A stretch of DNA of 64,000 nucleotides from JAHEJA01 sp965656445 (lineage in GTDB: Bacteria > Pseudomonadota > Alphaproteobacteria > Rhodobacterales > Rhodobacteraceae): positions 620,001 through 684,000 of the forward strand of contig CBFHKO010000001.1 in NCBI GenBank assembly GCA_965656445.1, given 5' to 3'. The stretch's first letter is position 1; the number at the start of each line of letters is the position of its first letter. The notes below the pieces were generated by a model that was given only the letters and a program-made list of their open reading frames with translations, searched no databases and was not told the origin of the DNA. A program made the translations under genes and the position numbers. This document shows positions 42,901 to 51,356 of this stretch, piece by piece.

Positions 42901-43745
42901 TTCACATTAAAGACACAGCCGTCCGTGACCATCACGGGCGGCGTTTTGCAAAAAGAGCGTGCAATGAGATATGCAGCCAAAACTTTGGGGACATATCCGC
43001 GGGTTTCTTCAATATCAGGAACGCCACCAGCCCGCTTGATCCTATTCTCGCCCGCATTATACCCTGCCAAAGCGCTTATGACATCGCCGTCAAACTCAGC
43101 AATCAACCAAGATAAATATTCCGCCCCGCCCATTATGTTTTGAGCTGGATCAAAGGGGTCACTGACATCAAACCGGTCGGCAGTTGCGGGAATGAGCTGC
43201 ATTAACCCCTGTGCGTTTGATCCAGAGACCGCATTCGGGTCCCCGCCACTTTCTACATAGATGACCGATGCCAAGAGAGGTGGCGACACGGAATGACGCA
43301 CAGAAGCCATCAACAAATGGCGTTGATACAGCCTGAGTAGCGTTTGCATATCATTTAACCGCGGAACGATTGCTTTGCCCTCATCCCGTGAGGAAATTAA
43401 ATCCAAAGCAGGCCCAAAGTCCGAAGCAAAGATCCCTTGGCGATCCACTGGGGGAATCGTATCCCAAAACCATTGATATGACCCCGTGGGCACAGAGCGT
43501 TTACCAGGAAGTGCAATTGCAACAGTGGGCGTTTGAACCACCGGCGCGATTTGAATATCAATCTTTCCGCTTTCCCCTTGCTTTGGTGCTTTCCCAAACT
43601 TTGGAGAAAAATCCACGAAAGGCGGAGGAGCAGGCTTTTCATCTGAGTCGGAGGTGAGGTCTTGCGCAGTAACGATTCCACCAAAGAGGACAAAAACAGC
43701 AGTTTTAAATAGAATCTTTGGAGTGAAATGAATCAAATTGAGCAT
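42897..43745 (-). CDS. Lytic transglycosylase, SLT domain
   Basis: This is a periplasmic peptidoglycan-cleaving enzyme. I choose the ATG at 43745 with AAGGTG just upstream (282 residues); an in-frame ATG at 43772 is less likely. The N-terminal hydrophobic segment (VFVLFGGIVTAQ) looks like a signal peptide. A Pro-rich region is followed by the SLT domain at about 150-275, with the catalytic Glu in SVIYVESGGDPNAVSG, then AQGLMQLIPATADRF and ALAGYNAGENRI. The neighbouring Tad locus is divergent; local wall opening for pili is a possible but unproven role. Confidence 0.92.
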   Translation of the reverse strand: MLNLIHFTPKILFKTAVFVLFGGIVTAQDLTSDSDEKPAPPPFVDFSPKFGKAPKQGESGKIDIQIAPVVQTPTVAIALPGKRSVPTGSYQWFWDTIPPVDRQGIFASDFGPALDLISSRDEGKAIVPRLNDMQTLLRLYQRHLLMASVRHSVSPPLLASVIYVESGGDPNAVSGSNAQGLMQLIPATADRFDVSDPFDPAQNIMGGAEYLSWLIAEFDGDVISALAGYNAGENRIKRAGGVPDIEETRGYVPKVLAAYLIARSFCKTPPVMVTDGCVFNVN

Positions 43746-44129
43746 CCTGCACCTTATTAACACCAATGGCACACCAAAATCTTAGTTTAATTTCCGACAA
43801 AGCCCCATGGATTTCTATGAATCACCCCGAAATCGGGCTCTGAATGTGTCAACTTTGTGCAAAAAAGGCTTTGATTTGACCGCCAAATACATAAAAAAAC
43901 CAAACAATAAAAAAAAATAGAAAAATAAATTTATAGTTTTCAATGCATTAATCAAAAAGATAGCAACTTAATCCTTTGGGATAAATTTTTACCCATTGTC
44001 GCCAAATTGGCGCCCGAATCCGAGGGCTATATAGCGTCATGCAAACGATGCAGGACCGAAGCAGAGTGGGACTGAGCAACATCGTAAGGCGAGAAACTTA
44101 AACTTAACTAACCTATCGGAGACTACAAA
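43746..44129. other. AT-rich divergent region upstream of flp
   Basis: This 384-base gap separates the transglycosylase and pilin genes. Positions 43854-43960 are very A-rich (runs of A on the plus strand), the most biased sequence in the window. An odd-centred inverted repeat CGCCAA-A-TTGGCG lies at 44000-44012, and TATATAG at 44028-44034 could be a -10 element. If so, flp has an untranslated leader of about 90 bases. GGAGA lies 9 bases before the flp ATG. No coding sequence is evident. Confidence 0.6.
44000..44012. promoter_or_regulatory. Inverted repeat CGCCAAATTGGCG in the flp promoter region
   Basis: Perfect 6-base arms surround one central base. It sits 15 bases before a TATATA box, so a bound protein would overlap the -35 region of a flp promoter. 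No regulator can be assigned from the window. Confidence 0.35.
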
Positions 44130-44345
44130 ATGCTTAACATGATCAAAAACTTCGCAAACGACGAATCTGGCGCAGTAACAGTTGACTGGGTTGTTCTAAC
44201 AGCCGCAGCCGTTGCAATGGCCGTAGCAGCTGGTTCAGCTATCCTTCCTTCAGTTCAAAACTTGCTAAACAATGCAACAAATGATCTTGCGACAATCGAC
44301 AACACCATCACATTAAACGGCGCGGAAGCAGCTGAATCTCAGTAA
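44130..44345 (+). CDS. flp: Flp-type major pilin
   Basis: The 71-residue prepilin has a short leader ending in Gly (MLNMIKNFANDESG), cleaved by the prepilin peptidase. The hydrophobic assembly helix follows (AVTVDWVVLTAAAVAMAVAA). Most Flp pilins have Glu-Tyr at mature positions 5-6; here they are Asp-Trp (AVTVDW). The acidic residue is conserved in character, but the Tyr is replaced. The polar C-terminus is short. It is first in the Tad locus and followed by a strong hairpin, which fits high pilin expression. Confidence 0.92.
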   Translation: MLNMIKNFANDESGAVTVDWVVLTAAAVAMAVAAGSAILPSVQNLLNNATNDLATIDNTITLNGAEAAESQ

Positions 44346-44367
44346 TTCAAGCCAACTGGCTTAAAAC

Positions 44368-44400
44368 AACTGCGGGCATCAAATAAGGGTGCCCGCAGTT
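44368..44400 (+). terminator. 11-bp perfect hairpin between flp and cpaB
   Basis: AACTGCGGGCA pairs perfectly with TGCCCGCAGTT across an 11-base loop, 23 bases after the flp stop. No T tract follows (CACATCACTC), so it is better seen as an mRNA-stabilising structure or partial terminator. That would let pilin mRNA exceed the downstream assembly genes. Confidence 0.6.
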
Positions 44401-44509
44401 CACATCACTCCCTGAAACAACTCGGTCAAATCCTCACCCCTGAAGGTGCATCAAATAAAGTCACAACCGTTTCATAATCACTAGTTCCATTCGTCTCGAG
44501 GGTATCTCA

Positions 44510-45355
44510 ATGCGGTCTGTATTTACATTAATTCTCATCGTCGGCTTGGCAATCTCTGCCTTGGCCGTTTACGTCGTGCAGAACTATGTCGGACAATATC
44601 GAGTTGCTCTTGCTAAAGAACGCGAGAATGCGGCACCAGCCATTCATTTGACCGAAGTCTTTGTGGCGAACAAGAATGTTCGTTTTGGCGAAGAATTGGG
44701 TCCCAATGATGTCAAACTCGTACAGTGGCCTTCGGCCTCAATGCCCATCGGGGTCTATTCAAAAGATAACCCAATTTTCAAAGAGGGCGACGCCCCGCGC
44801 TACGCAGTACGCGTGATTGAAAAAGGTGAGCCTATCATGTCAACCAAGGTGACAGAACCAGGCGCCAACGCCAGCATCACATCAAAACTAGGACCGGGCA
44901 AACGCGCGTTTACGATTGAAGTGGACGCAAAATCAGGTGTGTCTGGGTTTCTACGGCCATCGGACCGTGTGGACATCTATTGGACAGGAGTTCCACCAAG
45001 TGTTGGGGAAGAAAGCCCAACAGGGACAGTCACACGTCTCATTGAAACGAATATCGACTTGATTGCTGTAGACCAAGTTAGCGAATTAGACGAAGCAGAA
45101 ACACGGATTGCGCAAACTGTAACCGTAGCGATTTCGCCTCAGCAGGTTGCAAAGCTGGCATTGGCACAGGCGACCGGAACATTATATCTCTCTCTTATTT
45201 CTCCTGGCGAATATGAAGTTGCCGAAGTCGAAGAAGTGACAAAATTGTCTTTGTTCGGCGAACAGCGTCAGGCAATTGCCAAAAAAGAGGTTTGCACGAT
45301 CAAGTCCCGTAAGGGGGCAGAAGTTGTCGTGACAGAGATCCCCTGCCCTGAGTAA
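44510..45355 (+). CDS. cpaB: Flp pilus assembly protein CpaB (RcpC)
   Basis: The 281-residue protein has an N-terminal membrane anchor (about 3-24, VFTLILIVGLAISALAVYVV) and a periplasmic SAF domain near 45-110 (VFVANKNVRFGEELGPNDV). The RcpC/CpaB domain follows, with PGKRAFTIEVDAKSGVSGFL and RPSDRVDIYWTG. Proteins of this family stabilise or gate the secretin. GAGGG lies before the ATG. A hairpin separates it from cpaC. Confidence 0.93.
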   Translation: MRSVFTLILIVGLAISALAVYVVQNYVGQYRVALAKERENAAPAIHLTEVFVANKNVRFGEELGPNDVKLVQWPSASMPIGVYSKDNPIFKEGDAPRYAVRVIEKGEPIMSTKVTEPGANASITSKLGPGKRAFTIEVDAKSGVSGFLRPSDRVDIYWTGVPPSVGEESPTGTVTRLIETNIDLIAVDQVSELDEAETRIAQTVTVAISPQQVAKLALAQATGTLYLSLISPGEYEVAEVEEVTKLSLFGEQRQAIAKKEVCTIKSRKGAEVVVTEIPCPE

Positions 45356-45394
45356 GCACACCTAACTAATGTCAATGCTTCAGCACAATTAGGT

Positions 45395-45424
45395 AACAAA
45401 ACGCGAAAAATACTGCGTTTTGTT
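45395..45424 (+). terminator. 10-bp hairpin between cpaB and cpaC
   Basis: AACAAAACGC pairs perfectly with GCGTTTTGTT around a 10-base loop. The 3' arm itself carries TTTTGTT but no long T run follows, so an attenuator or RNA-stability element is as likely as a terminator. It lies about 40 bases after the cpaB stop and 98 bases before the cpaC ATG. Confidence 0.45.
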
Positions 45425-45521
45425 GCATTGAGAGTTGCAAAATTTGAAATTCTAGTTAACTGTCGTTACAAATAAGGGCGTTAGACCCAGTTAATGAGGC
45501 GTGATCAAAAGGGCAGATCAC

Positions 45522-46943
45522 ATGATATTTGCAAGTAAAGTACGGGCCATTTGCGCCGGTTTAGTAGCATTTGCGTTGGTTTGCACATCCACTGTTTCAG
45601 CAGACACCTTAAGGGTGGTGAAACGGGGAAGCTCTTCTTCGCTTAATATTCCAATGAACAGGGCTGTTGTCGTTGAGAGCGACACATCATTTGCGGAATT
45701 GTCTATCGCAAACCCTAGCATTGCTGATTTTTCGACCCTATCGGATCGAACAATTTATGTGTTGGGCAAAGCTCCTGGGACGACGACGCTCACGCTTTTG
45801 GATGCATCTGGTCGCCTCATCTCAAATGTAGATGTCCGCGTTTCAGCTGATGTCAGCGAATTCAAAGAACGCTTACGCCAGATTTTACCTAATGAAAAAA
45901 TAGAAGTCCGCACCGCGAACGATGGCATTGTTCTATCAGGAACCGCAAAAAGCGTGATCGCAATTGGACAAGCTGTTGAGCTCGCAGAACGCTATGCCCC
46001 TGGACGCGTATCCAATTTGATGAGCCTGGGCGGCGTACAACAAGTCATGCTCAAAGTGCGCTTTGCTGAAATGCAGCGTTCCGTGGCAAAATCGCTTGGA
46101 TCCTCTCTTGCGTTGGGCGGTAATATTTTGGGCGGCAATGTCGGACTGAAAATGGGGTCTGGCGCAGCAGTGTCAACTGCGAACCAAGCAGCAATGTTGG
46201 CGGGCAACAGCCCAGCCGCATCAGCAAGCCAAGGCACCACATTATTAGGGTTCAATGCCGGTCCTGTCGAAGTGGGAATTTTGCTTGAAGCGCTTGAATC
46301 AAAGGGATTTGTTCGCACTCTTTCAGAGCCGAATTTGACAGCACTTTCTGGAAAAGAGGCGAAGTTTTTAGCTGGTGGTGAATATCCTATCCCCGTTATT
46401 GAGGATGGCACGGTCGCCGTTGGGTTCAAAAACTTTGGCGTTGAACTTGGATTTACGCCCACTGTCTTGGCTGACAATGTAATTAATATTGAGCTAAATG
46501 CTTCTGTTTCTTCCATCGATACGACGAATAGCATGACTGCAAATGGGATTACGGTTAATGGCTTCAAAACACGGGAAACGTCGACAACTGTTGAAATACG
46601 CGACGGCGAAAGCTTTGCTATCGCAGGCTTGTTGCAAGACGATTTCAGAGATTCTAACGCGCAGGTCCCATGGCTTGGCGATGTTCCTGTTTTAGGTGCC
46701 TTGTTCCGCAGTGCCGATTATTCGCGTAATCAATCGGAGTTGGTGATCATTGTCACACCGCATTTGGTTACTCCAACCAAAGGGGACACCTTGGCCCTTC
46801 CTACAGATCGTGTTCGTGCACCAAGCGAAAAAGATTTGTTCTTAAACGGCAAAATTCTCAAGAAATTTGAGCGTACGAATAAGGGTGCTGGCGAAATCGC
46901 ACAACAGGACTTTAACTCTTCATATGGTTATGTGTTGGACTAA
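45522..46943 (+). CDS. cpaC: Tad pilus secretin CpaC (RcpA)
   Basis: CpaC is the outer-membrane channel of the pilus. It has 473 residues from the ATG at 45522 (AAGGG about 8 bases upstream); a GTG seven codons earlier is possible. A signal peptide (about 1-28, ending TVSAD) is followed by the pilus-formation N-domain (VVESDTSFAELSIANPSIADF) and a BON-like segment. The secretin domain is at about 180-420, with VPWLGDVPVLGALFRSADY and SELVIIVTPHLVTP. It overlaps nothing; the next gene starts immediately. Confidence 0.95.
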   Translation: MIFASKVRAICAGLVAFALVCTSTVSADTLRVVKRGSSSSLNIPMNRAVVVESDTSFAELSIANPSIADFSTLSDRTIYVLGKAPGTTTLTLLDASGRLISNVDVRVSADVSEFKERLRQILPNEKIEVRTANDGIVLSGTAKSVIAIGQAVELAERYAPGRVSNLMSLGGVQQVMLKVRFAEMQRSVAKSLGSSLALGGNILGGNVGLKMGSGAAVSTANQAAMLAGNSPAASASQGTTLLGFNAGPVEVGILLEALESKGFVRTLSEPNLTALSGKEAKFLAGGEYPIPVIEDGTVAVGFKNFGVELGFTPTVLADNVINIELNASVSSIDTTNSMTANGITVNGFKTRETSTTVEIRDGESFAIAGLLQDDFRDSNAQVPWLGDVPVLGALFRSADYSRNQSELVIIVTPHLVTPTKGDTLALPTDRVRAPSEKDLFLNGKILKKFERTNKGAGEIAQQDFNSSYGYVLD

Positions 46944-46946
46944 GTG

Positions 46947-47579
46947 ATGCCAATGTGGGGACAAAAATTTGCAGCTGTTTTGGCAGTCGGACTTGGGCTA
47001 AGCGCTTGTACGACAACGGATGAAATTGCGACAACCGCAAATTATCGAGGGGCAGGTTACGCAGTTGGCTTTGATAGTTTTGGCATTGCCACACAAACCA
47101 ATACCCTTAGAATGTCAGATGCAAATTTCTTTAGCCTTGAACTCGCCAATCGATTTGCAACCGATGTGAATACTGTCGTGAATTTCGCATATAACAGCGC
47201 AGACTTGGATCAGACCGCCAAAGCCACACTAAGACAGCAAGCCGCGTGGATACGCCAGTTTCCCGAGGTTCGGTTCCGTGTCTATGGACACGCAGATGCA
47301 ACTGGATCAAGTGCCTATAACAAGGCATTGGGCTTAAAGCGTGCCAAGACTGCTGTTAACTATCTAATCCAAAATGGTATTTCTCGGAACAGATTAGAAG
47401 CGATGACATCGATGGGGGATACCCAACCCTTGATCGTCACTCAGGACCGGGAAAGACTGAACCGTAGAACCGTGACAGAAGTCACTGGATTTGTAGGCAC
47501 GCATCCTATGGTGATGGACGGAAAATATGGCCTTATCGTCTACCGACAGTACACAGGTTCAGCCACTACTGTACAATAA
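46947..47579 (+). CDS. OmpA-like lipoprotein in the CpaD position of the Tad locus
   Basis: The protein has about 210 residues; starts at GTG 46944, ATG 46947 or ATG 46953 are all possible, right after the cpaC stop. An N-terminal lipoprotein signal ends in the lipobox LSAC (VGLGLSACTTTDE). The C-terminal OmpA domain (about 75-190) has VNFAYNSADLDQTAKATL, GHADATGSSAYNKALGLKRA and the peptidoglycan-binding NRRTVTEV. In many Tad loci a CpaD lipoprotein sits here; this one is OmpA-like instead. A role in anchoring the secretin to peptidoglycan is inferred. Confidence 0.88.
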   Translation: MPMWGQKFAAVLAVGLGLSACTTTDEIATTANYRGAGYAVGFDSFGIATQTNTLRMSDANFFSLELANRFATDVNTVVNFAYNSADLDQTAKATLRQQAAWIRQFPEVRFRVYGHADATGSSAYNKALGLKRAKTAVNYLIQNGISRNRLEAMTSMGDTQPLIVTQDRERLNRRTVTEVTGFVGTHPMVMDGKYGLIVYRQYTGSATTVQ

Positions 47580-47721
47580 CTGTTTCACCATTCGAAACAA
47601 ATTCCGCATTTGTGCCCCAGTTTAGGCCGCATTCTCGCCCAATTTACCCATCAAACAGGAAACAATCGGAGAAGGCCCACTTGTGAGTCGCTCCACGTGT
47701 TTAGTTTGTCTCGAGGGCATC

Positions 47722-48963
47722 ATGTTAGTGAAACAAGATCAAATAGAAGAAGATCAAATCCGCGCTTGCACAGTCAGCAGTGATATTTTGAAATTCGATC
47801 TCTTAATCGAAGACATGGAAATGTTAATGGGCGAAGACTGGGGGGATCTTTCCTTTGGAGACGCCACGGCCTTCATTCAGCAAGATGAAGCGCGCGCTTT
47901 AGAATTCCTTGCAATCGCGCTGGATCAAACGGATGAAAACGACGCCGATGCGATTGTACAACTTGTGCGAACCGCCAACGAAAAAGGCATTTCAATCATT
48001 TTGGTTGCAGATAACATCTCGCCAAAATTCTTGCATCGCTTGCTGCGTAATGGGGCGGATGAATTCCTCCCCTACCCGCTCCCCAAGGATGAATTACAAG
48101 GGGCATTAGATGAGATTAAACGCAAATCGCAAACGGTTTCAGAAGTTTCACAGATCCAGCCCCAATCACAGCCAGAGACCATCAAAAGTGGCAAGATCGT
48201 TGCTGTGCATGGATTAGCCGGGGGCGTTGGTGCATCTACGCTAGCGGTCAACTTAGCTTGGGAAGCGGCCACACAAAATTCCAAGGGTCCAAACCCAAAG
48301 GTATGCTTGTTGGACCTTGATTTGCAATTTGGATCTGTCGCGACTTACTTAGATTTGGACCGCAAGCAATCCATCGCTGAAATGTGGTCAGACACCGAAG
48401 TCATTGACGGCGAAAATTTCAAACAAGCCCTGAGCAAATATAAAGACACGTTATCTGTCCTAACTTCACCAAATGATCTTGTTCCTCTTGATCTCATCAG
48501 TGGCGAAGACTTGATGCGCGTTTTGACAATTGCAAAGAGCCAGTTTGATGTGATCGTGATCAACATGCCGCAAACTCTGGTCACATGGACGGAAACCGTG
48601 TTGGAAGAGGCGCATGTTTACTTGAACATCATCGATATGGACATGCGGACGGCTCAAAACATCATCCGCTTGGTGTCAGCTCTCCAAGCTGAAAACCTAC
48701 CGTTCAATAAATTGCGCTATATCCTCAATCGCGCGCCAAAGTTTACCGATCTCAATGGCAAAAATCGCATTAAGCGTCTGAGTGAAAGCTTGGGCATTGC
48801 CATCGAGTTTTCCCTACCTGATGGAGGGAAGCCCATTACGCAGGCCTGTGATCATGGCGAACCTCTCGGATTAGCGGCTCCCAAAAGTCCATTGCGGAAA
48901 GAAATTGTAAAACTCGTCAAAGCCATCTTTGACGAAGTCGAAATCGACGCCAAAGCTGCGTGA
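47722..48963 (+). CDS. cpaE: Pilus assembly ATPase-like protein CpaE (TadZ)
   Basis: CpaE/TadZ is a ParA/MinD-like protein that localises the Tad machine at the pole. I choose the ATG at 47722 (GAGGG upstream; 413 residues) rather than a GTG at 47683. An N-terminal receiver-like domain (about 15-130) precedes the P-loop domain, with the deviant Walker motif GLAGGVGASTLAVNLAW near 170 and LLDLDLQFGSVATYLDL near 210. It is followed 7 bases later by cpaF. Confidence 0.92.
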   Translation: MLVKQDQIEEDQIRACTVSSDILKFDLLIEDMEMLMGEDWGDLSFGDATAFIQQDEARALEFLAIALDQTDENDADAIVQLVRTANEKGISIILVADNISPKFLHRLLRNGADEFLPYPLPKDELQGALDEIKRKSQTVSEVSQIQPQSQPETIKSGKIVAVHGLAGGVGASTLAVNLAWEAATQNSKGPNPKVCLLDLDLQFGSVATYLDLDRKQSIAEMWSDTEVIDGENFKQALSKYKDTLSVLTSPNDLVPLDLISGEDLMRVLTIAKSQFDVIVINMPQTLVTWTETVLEEAHVYLNIIDMDMRTAQNIIRLVSALQAENLPFNKLRYILNRAPKFTDLNGKNRIKRLSESLGIAIEFSLPDGGKPITQACDHGEPLGLAAPKSPLRKEIVKLVKAIFDEVEIDAKAA

Positions 48964-48970
48964 GGGTCTA

Positions 48971-50386
48971 ATGTTTTCTCGTTACAAAAAAGATAGTACA
49001 GCAACTGCAAAGCCTGTAACGGCATCCGCGGCTCCGACCCCAAAGGCGAAGGCTGCGTCGTCGGCGCCTATGAAAGCGCCCGCTCAAGCCGTTCCCAGTG
49101 ACAAAGAGAAAAAGCGCCAAGAGCGATTTTCGAATATCAAACTACAGCTTCACGCCAAACTCTTGGACACATTGAACCTCTCTGCAATTGAAGCGGCGAC
49201 AGAACGCGAACTTCGCTCAGAAATTCAGCTTATTACAGATGAATTTTTGACGGAAAAAACGATCATTCTAAATCGTGATGAACGCGAGATGTTAAACAAC
49301 GACCTTTATGACGAAGTCGTTGGGCTTGGCCCCCTTGAGAGCCTGCTGCGGGATGACTCTATCGCCGATATCTTGGTGAATGGTCCCCAGCAGATTTTCG
49401 TAGAACGTAACGGTAAGCTCACGCTGAGCGAAGTTAAGTTCAAAGATGAAAAGCACCTTCAGCGTATTATCGGCAAAATTGTTGCCGCTGTTGGTCGCCG
49501 CGTTGATGAATCTAACCCTTATGTGGATGCGCGGCTATTGGATGGATCACGCTTTAACGCGATGATCCCACCGATTGCGATTGATGGGTCCCTTGTCTCC
49601 ATTCGTAAGTTCAAAAAAGACAAACTTGGCATTCGCGATCTCGTCGGCTTTGGCGCCTTTAATGAACAAATGGCAACCTACCTTGAGGCCGCTGTTGCCT
49701 GTCGTCTAAACGTGATCGTATCTGGCGGTACTGGTTCTGGTAAAACAACCACTTTGAACGCCTTGTCATCCTTTATCGACAATAGCGAACGCATCCTAAC
49801 CATCGAAGATACCGCCGAACTTCAGCTTCAGCAAATTCACGTTGGCCGCATGGAAAGCCGTCCCCCGAACGTTGAAGGCAAAGGTGGCGTAAGTCCGCGC
49901 GATTGTCTAAAAAACGCCCTCCGTATGCGTCCAGATCGCATCATCGTGGGCGAAACCCGCGGTGAAGAAGTGATCGACATGCTTCAGGCGATGAACACGG
50001 GCCACGATGGGTCTATGACAACAATTCACGCCAACTCAGCGCGCGATGGCGTGAGCCGTTTGGAGAATATGATTGCAATGGCCGGGATTGAAATGCCTCT
50101 CAAAGCGGTTCGCTCTCAAATTTCGTCAGCCGTGAATTTGATCGTCCAAGCCAGCCGTTTGCAAGACGGGTCGCGTCGCATGGTGTCCATAACTGAAGTC
50201 ACCGGAATGGAAGGCGAAGTTATTTCGATGCAAGAAGTCTTTCGCTATCAGCGGACAGGATTGACTCCTGACAACAAAATTATTGGACATTTCACTGGAA
50301 CGGGTGTGCGCAGTCACTTTAGCGAGAGGTTCCGCATGTGGGGCTATGACGTACCATCCAGCATCTATGACGTTTTGCAGGAATAA
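48971..50386 (+). CDS. cpaF: Tad secretion ATPase CpaF (TadA)
   Basis: CpaF is the hexameric ATPase that powers Flp pilus assembly. It has 471 residues from the ATG at 48971 with GAGGG upstream. An Ala/Lys/Pro-rich N-terminal region is followed by the family core: PQQIFVERNGKL, Walker A SGGTGSGKTTTLNAL (near 255), the Asp box in LTIEDTAELQL, Walker B in MRPDRIIVGETRGEE, and the His box HDGSMTTIHANSARDG. Confidence 0.97.
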   Translation: MFSRYKKDSTATAKPVTASAAPTPKAKAASSAPMKAPAQAVPSDKEKKRQERFSNIKLQLHAKLLDTLNLSAIEAATERELRSEIQLITDEFLTEKTIILNRDEREMLNNDLYDEVVGLGPLESLLRDDSIADILVNGPQQIFVERNGKLTLSEVKFKDEKHLQRIIGKIVAAVGRRVDESNPYVDARLLDGSRFNAMIPPIAIDGSLVSIRKFKKDKLGIRDLVGFGAFNEQMATYLEAAVACRLNVIVSGGTGSGKTTTLNALSSFIDNSERILTIEDTAELQLQQIHVGRMESRPPNVEGKGGVSPRDCLKNALRMRPDRIIVGETRGEEVIDMLQAMNTGHDGSMTTIHANSARDGVSRLENMIAMAGIEMPLKAVRSQISSAVNLIVQASRLQDGSRRMVSITEVTGMEGEVISMQEVFRYQRTGLTPDNKIIGHFTGTGVRSHFSERFRMWGYDVPSSIYDVLQE

Positions 50387-50391
50387 TACGC

Positions 50392-51354
50392 ATGCAAACT
50401 GAACTGTTAATCTATGGGATCGTTTTTGTTGGTGTCTTCGCTCTAATCGAAGGCCTTTACTTGTTCGCCTTCGGACGCAACATCACAATAAACAACAAGG
50501 TCAATCGCCGATTATCCATGCTCAGTGAGGCCAGCTCACGCGAAGATGTCCTCGCAAAGCTCCGCAAAGAGCTTGATATGCATGAAACGGCGCGCAACAT
50601 CCCAATCTATTCTTTGTTGGCCACACAAATTCAAAAAGCCGCGCTTCCAATTTCCCCACTGCAAACAATCGGCATCATGGCGATCCTCAGCTTTGTGGTG
50701 TTCATTGTTGTGTCCATTGCAACGGCCTCGGGTCCTGGAACAAAACTCATCCTCGCCGGTCTCATTGGCATTGGGGGTCCCGTCATGTGGGTTGGCAACA
50801 AAGCTAAAAAGCGCATGCAGCTATTGGAAGAACAGCTACCTGAAGCGATCGATTTAATGGTGCGGTCCTTGCGTGTTGGTCATCCCTTTACATCGGTGTT
50901 GTCCATTGCCTCCAACGAAAGCCAAGACCCCTTGGCAACCGAATTGGGGATCGTTGCCGATGAAATTGCTTATGGCCGTGATGTGGGCGATTCCCTCAAT
51001 GATATGGCGCATCGTTTGGACATGCAGGATTTACGCTTTCTTGCGGTCGCTGTGACCATTCAACAGCAATCAGGTGGTAACCTTGCAGAGATCCTCAACG
51101 GATTGACCGAAGTTATCCGTGAACGTTTTCGCCTATTTCGCAAAGTTCAAGCAATCACTTCTGAGGCCAAGTCCTCAGGTAAATTGCTGTCTGCCTTTCC
51201 ATTCATCGCAATTCTGGCCGTCAACTTACTCGACCCCAATTATTACGACGACGTGATTGAACACCCCCTCTTTACGATTGGATGCTTTGTCGTCTTCGGC
51301 TTCATTTTCGCAAACTTAATCGTCATGAAAATGATTTTGAACATTAAGGTCTAA
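50392..51354 (+). CDS. tadB: Tad platform protein TadB
   Basis: TadB is an inner-membrane platform protein of the T2SF family that works with CpaF. It has 320 residues with membrane segments near the N-terminus (about 5-22), at 95-135 and at the C-terminus (270-315). The T2SF domain spans about 160-285 (LPEAIDLMVRSLRVGHPFTSV and IQQQSGGNLAEILNGLTEVIRERF). It lies 5 bases after cpaF and 2 bases before tadC. Confidence 0.94.
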   Translation: MQTELLIYGIVFVGVFALIEGLYLFAFGRNITINNKVNRRLSMLSEASSREDVLAKLRKELDMHETARNIPIYSLLATQIQKAALPISPLQTIGIMAILSFVVFIVVSIATASGPGTKLILAGLIGIGGPVMWVGNKAKKRMQLLEEQLPEAIDLMVRSLRVGHPFTSVLSIASNESQDPLATELGIVADEIAYGRDVGDSLNDMAHRLDMQDLRFLAVAVTIQQQSGGNLAEILNGLTEVIRERFRLFRKVQAITSEAKSSGKLLSAFPFIAILAVNLLDPNYYDDVIEHPLFTIGCFVVFGFIFANLIVMKMILNIKV

Positions 51355-51356
51355 CA

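Noticed and set aside
43871..43904. TTGACC upstream of flp as a -35 element
   Set aside because: No acceptable -10 hexamer is found 16-18 bases downstream; the stretch is only A-rich.
45430..45500. CtrA-type TTAA-N7-TTAA site before cpaC
   Set aside because: Only half-matches with wrong spacing (TTAACTGTCGTTAC) are present, not enough to call.
47580..47721. Short inverted repeat TGTTTC/GAAACA between the OmpA-like gene and cpaE
   Set aside because: The arms are only 6 bases with no T tract and no clear positional meaning.
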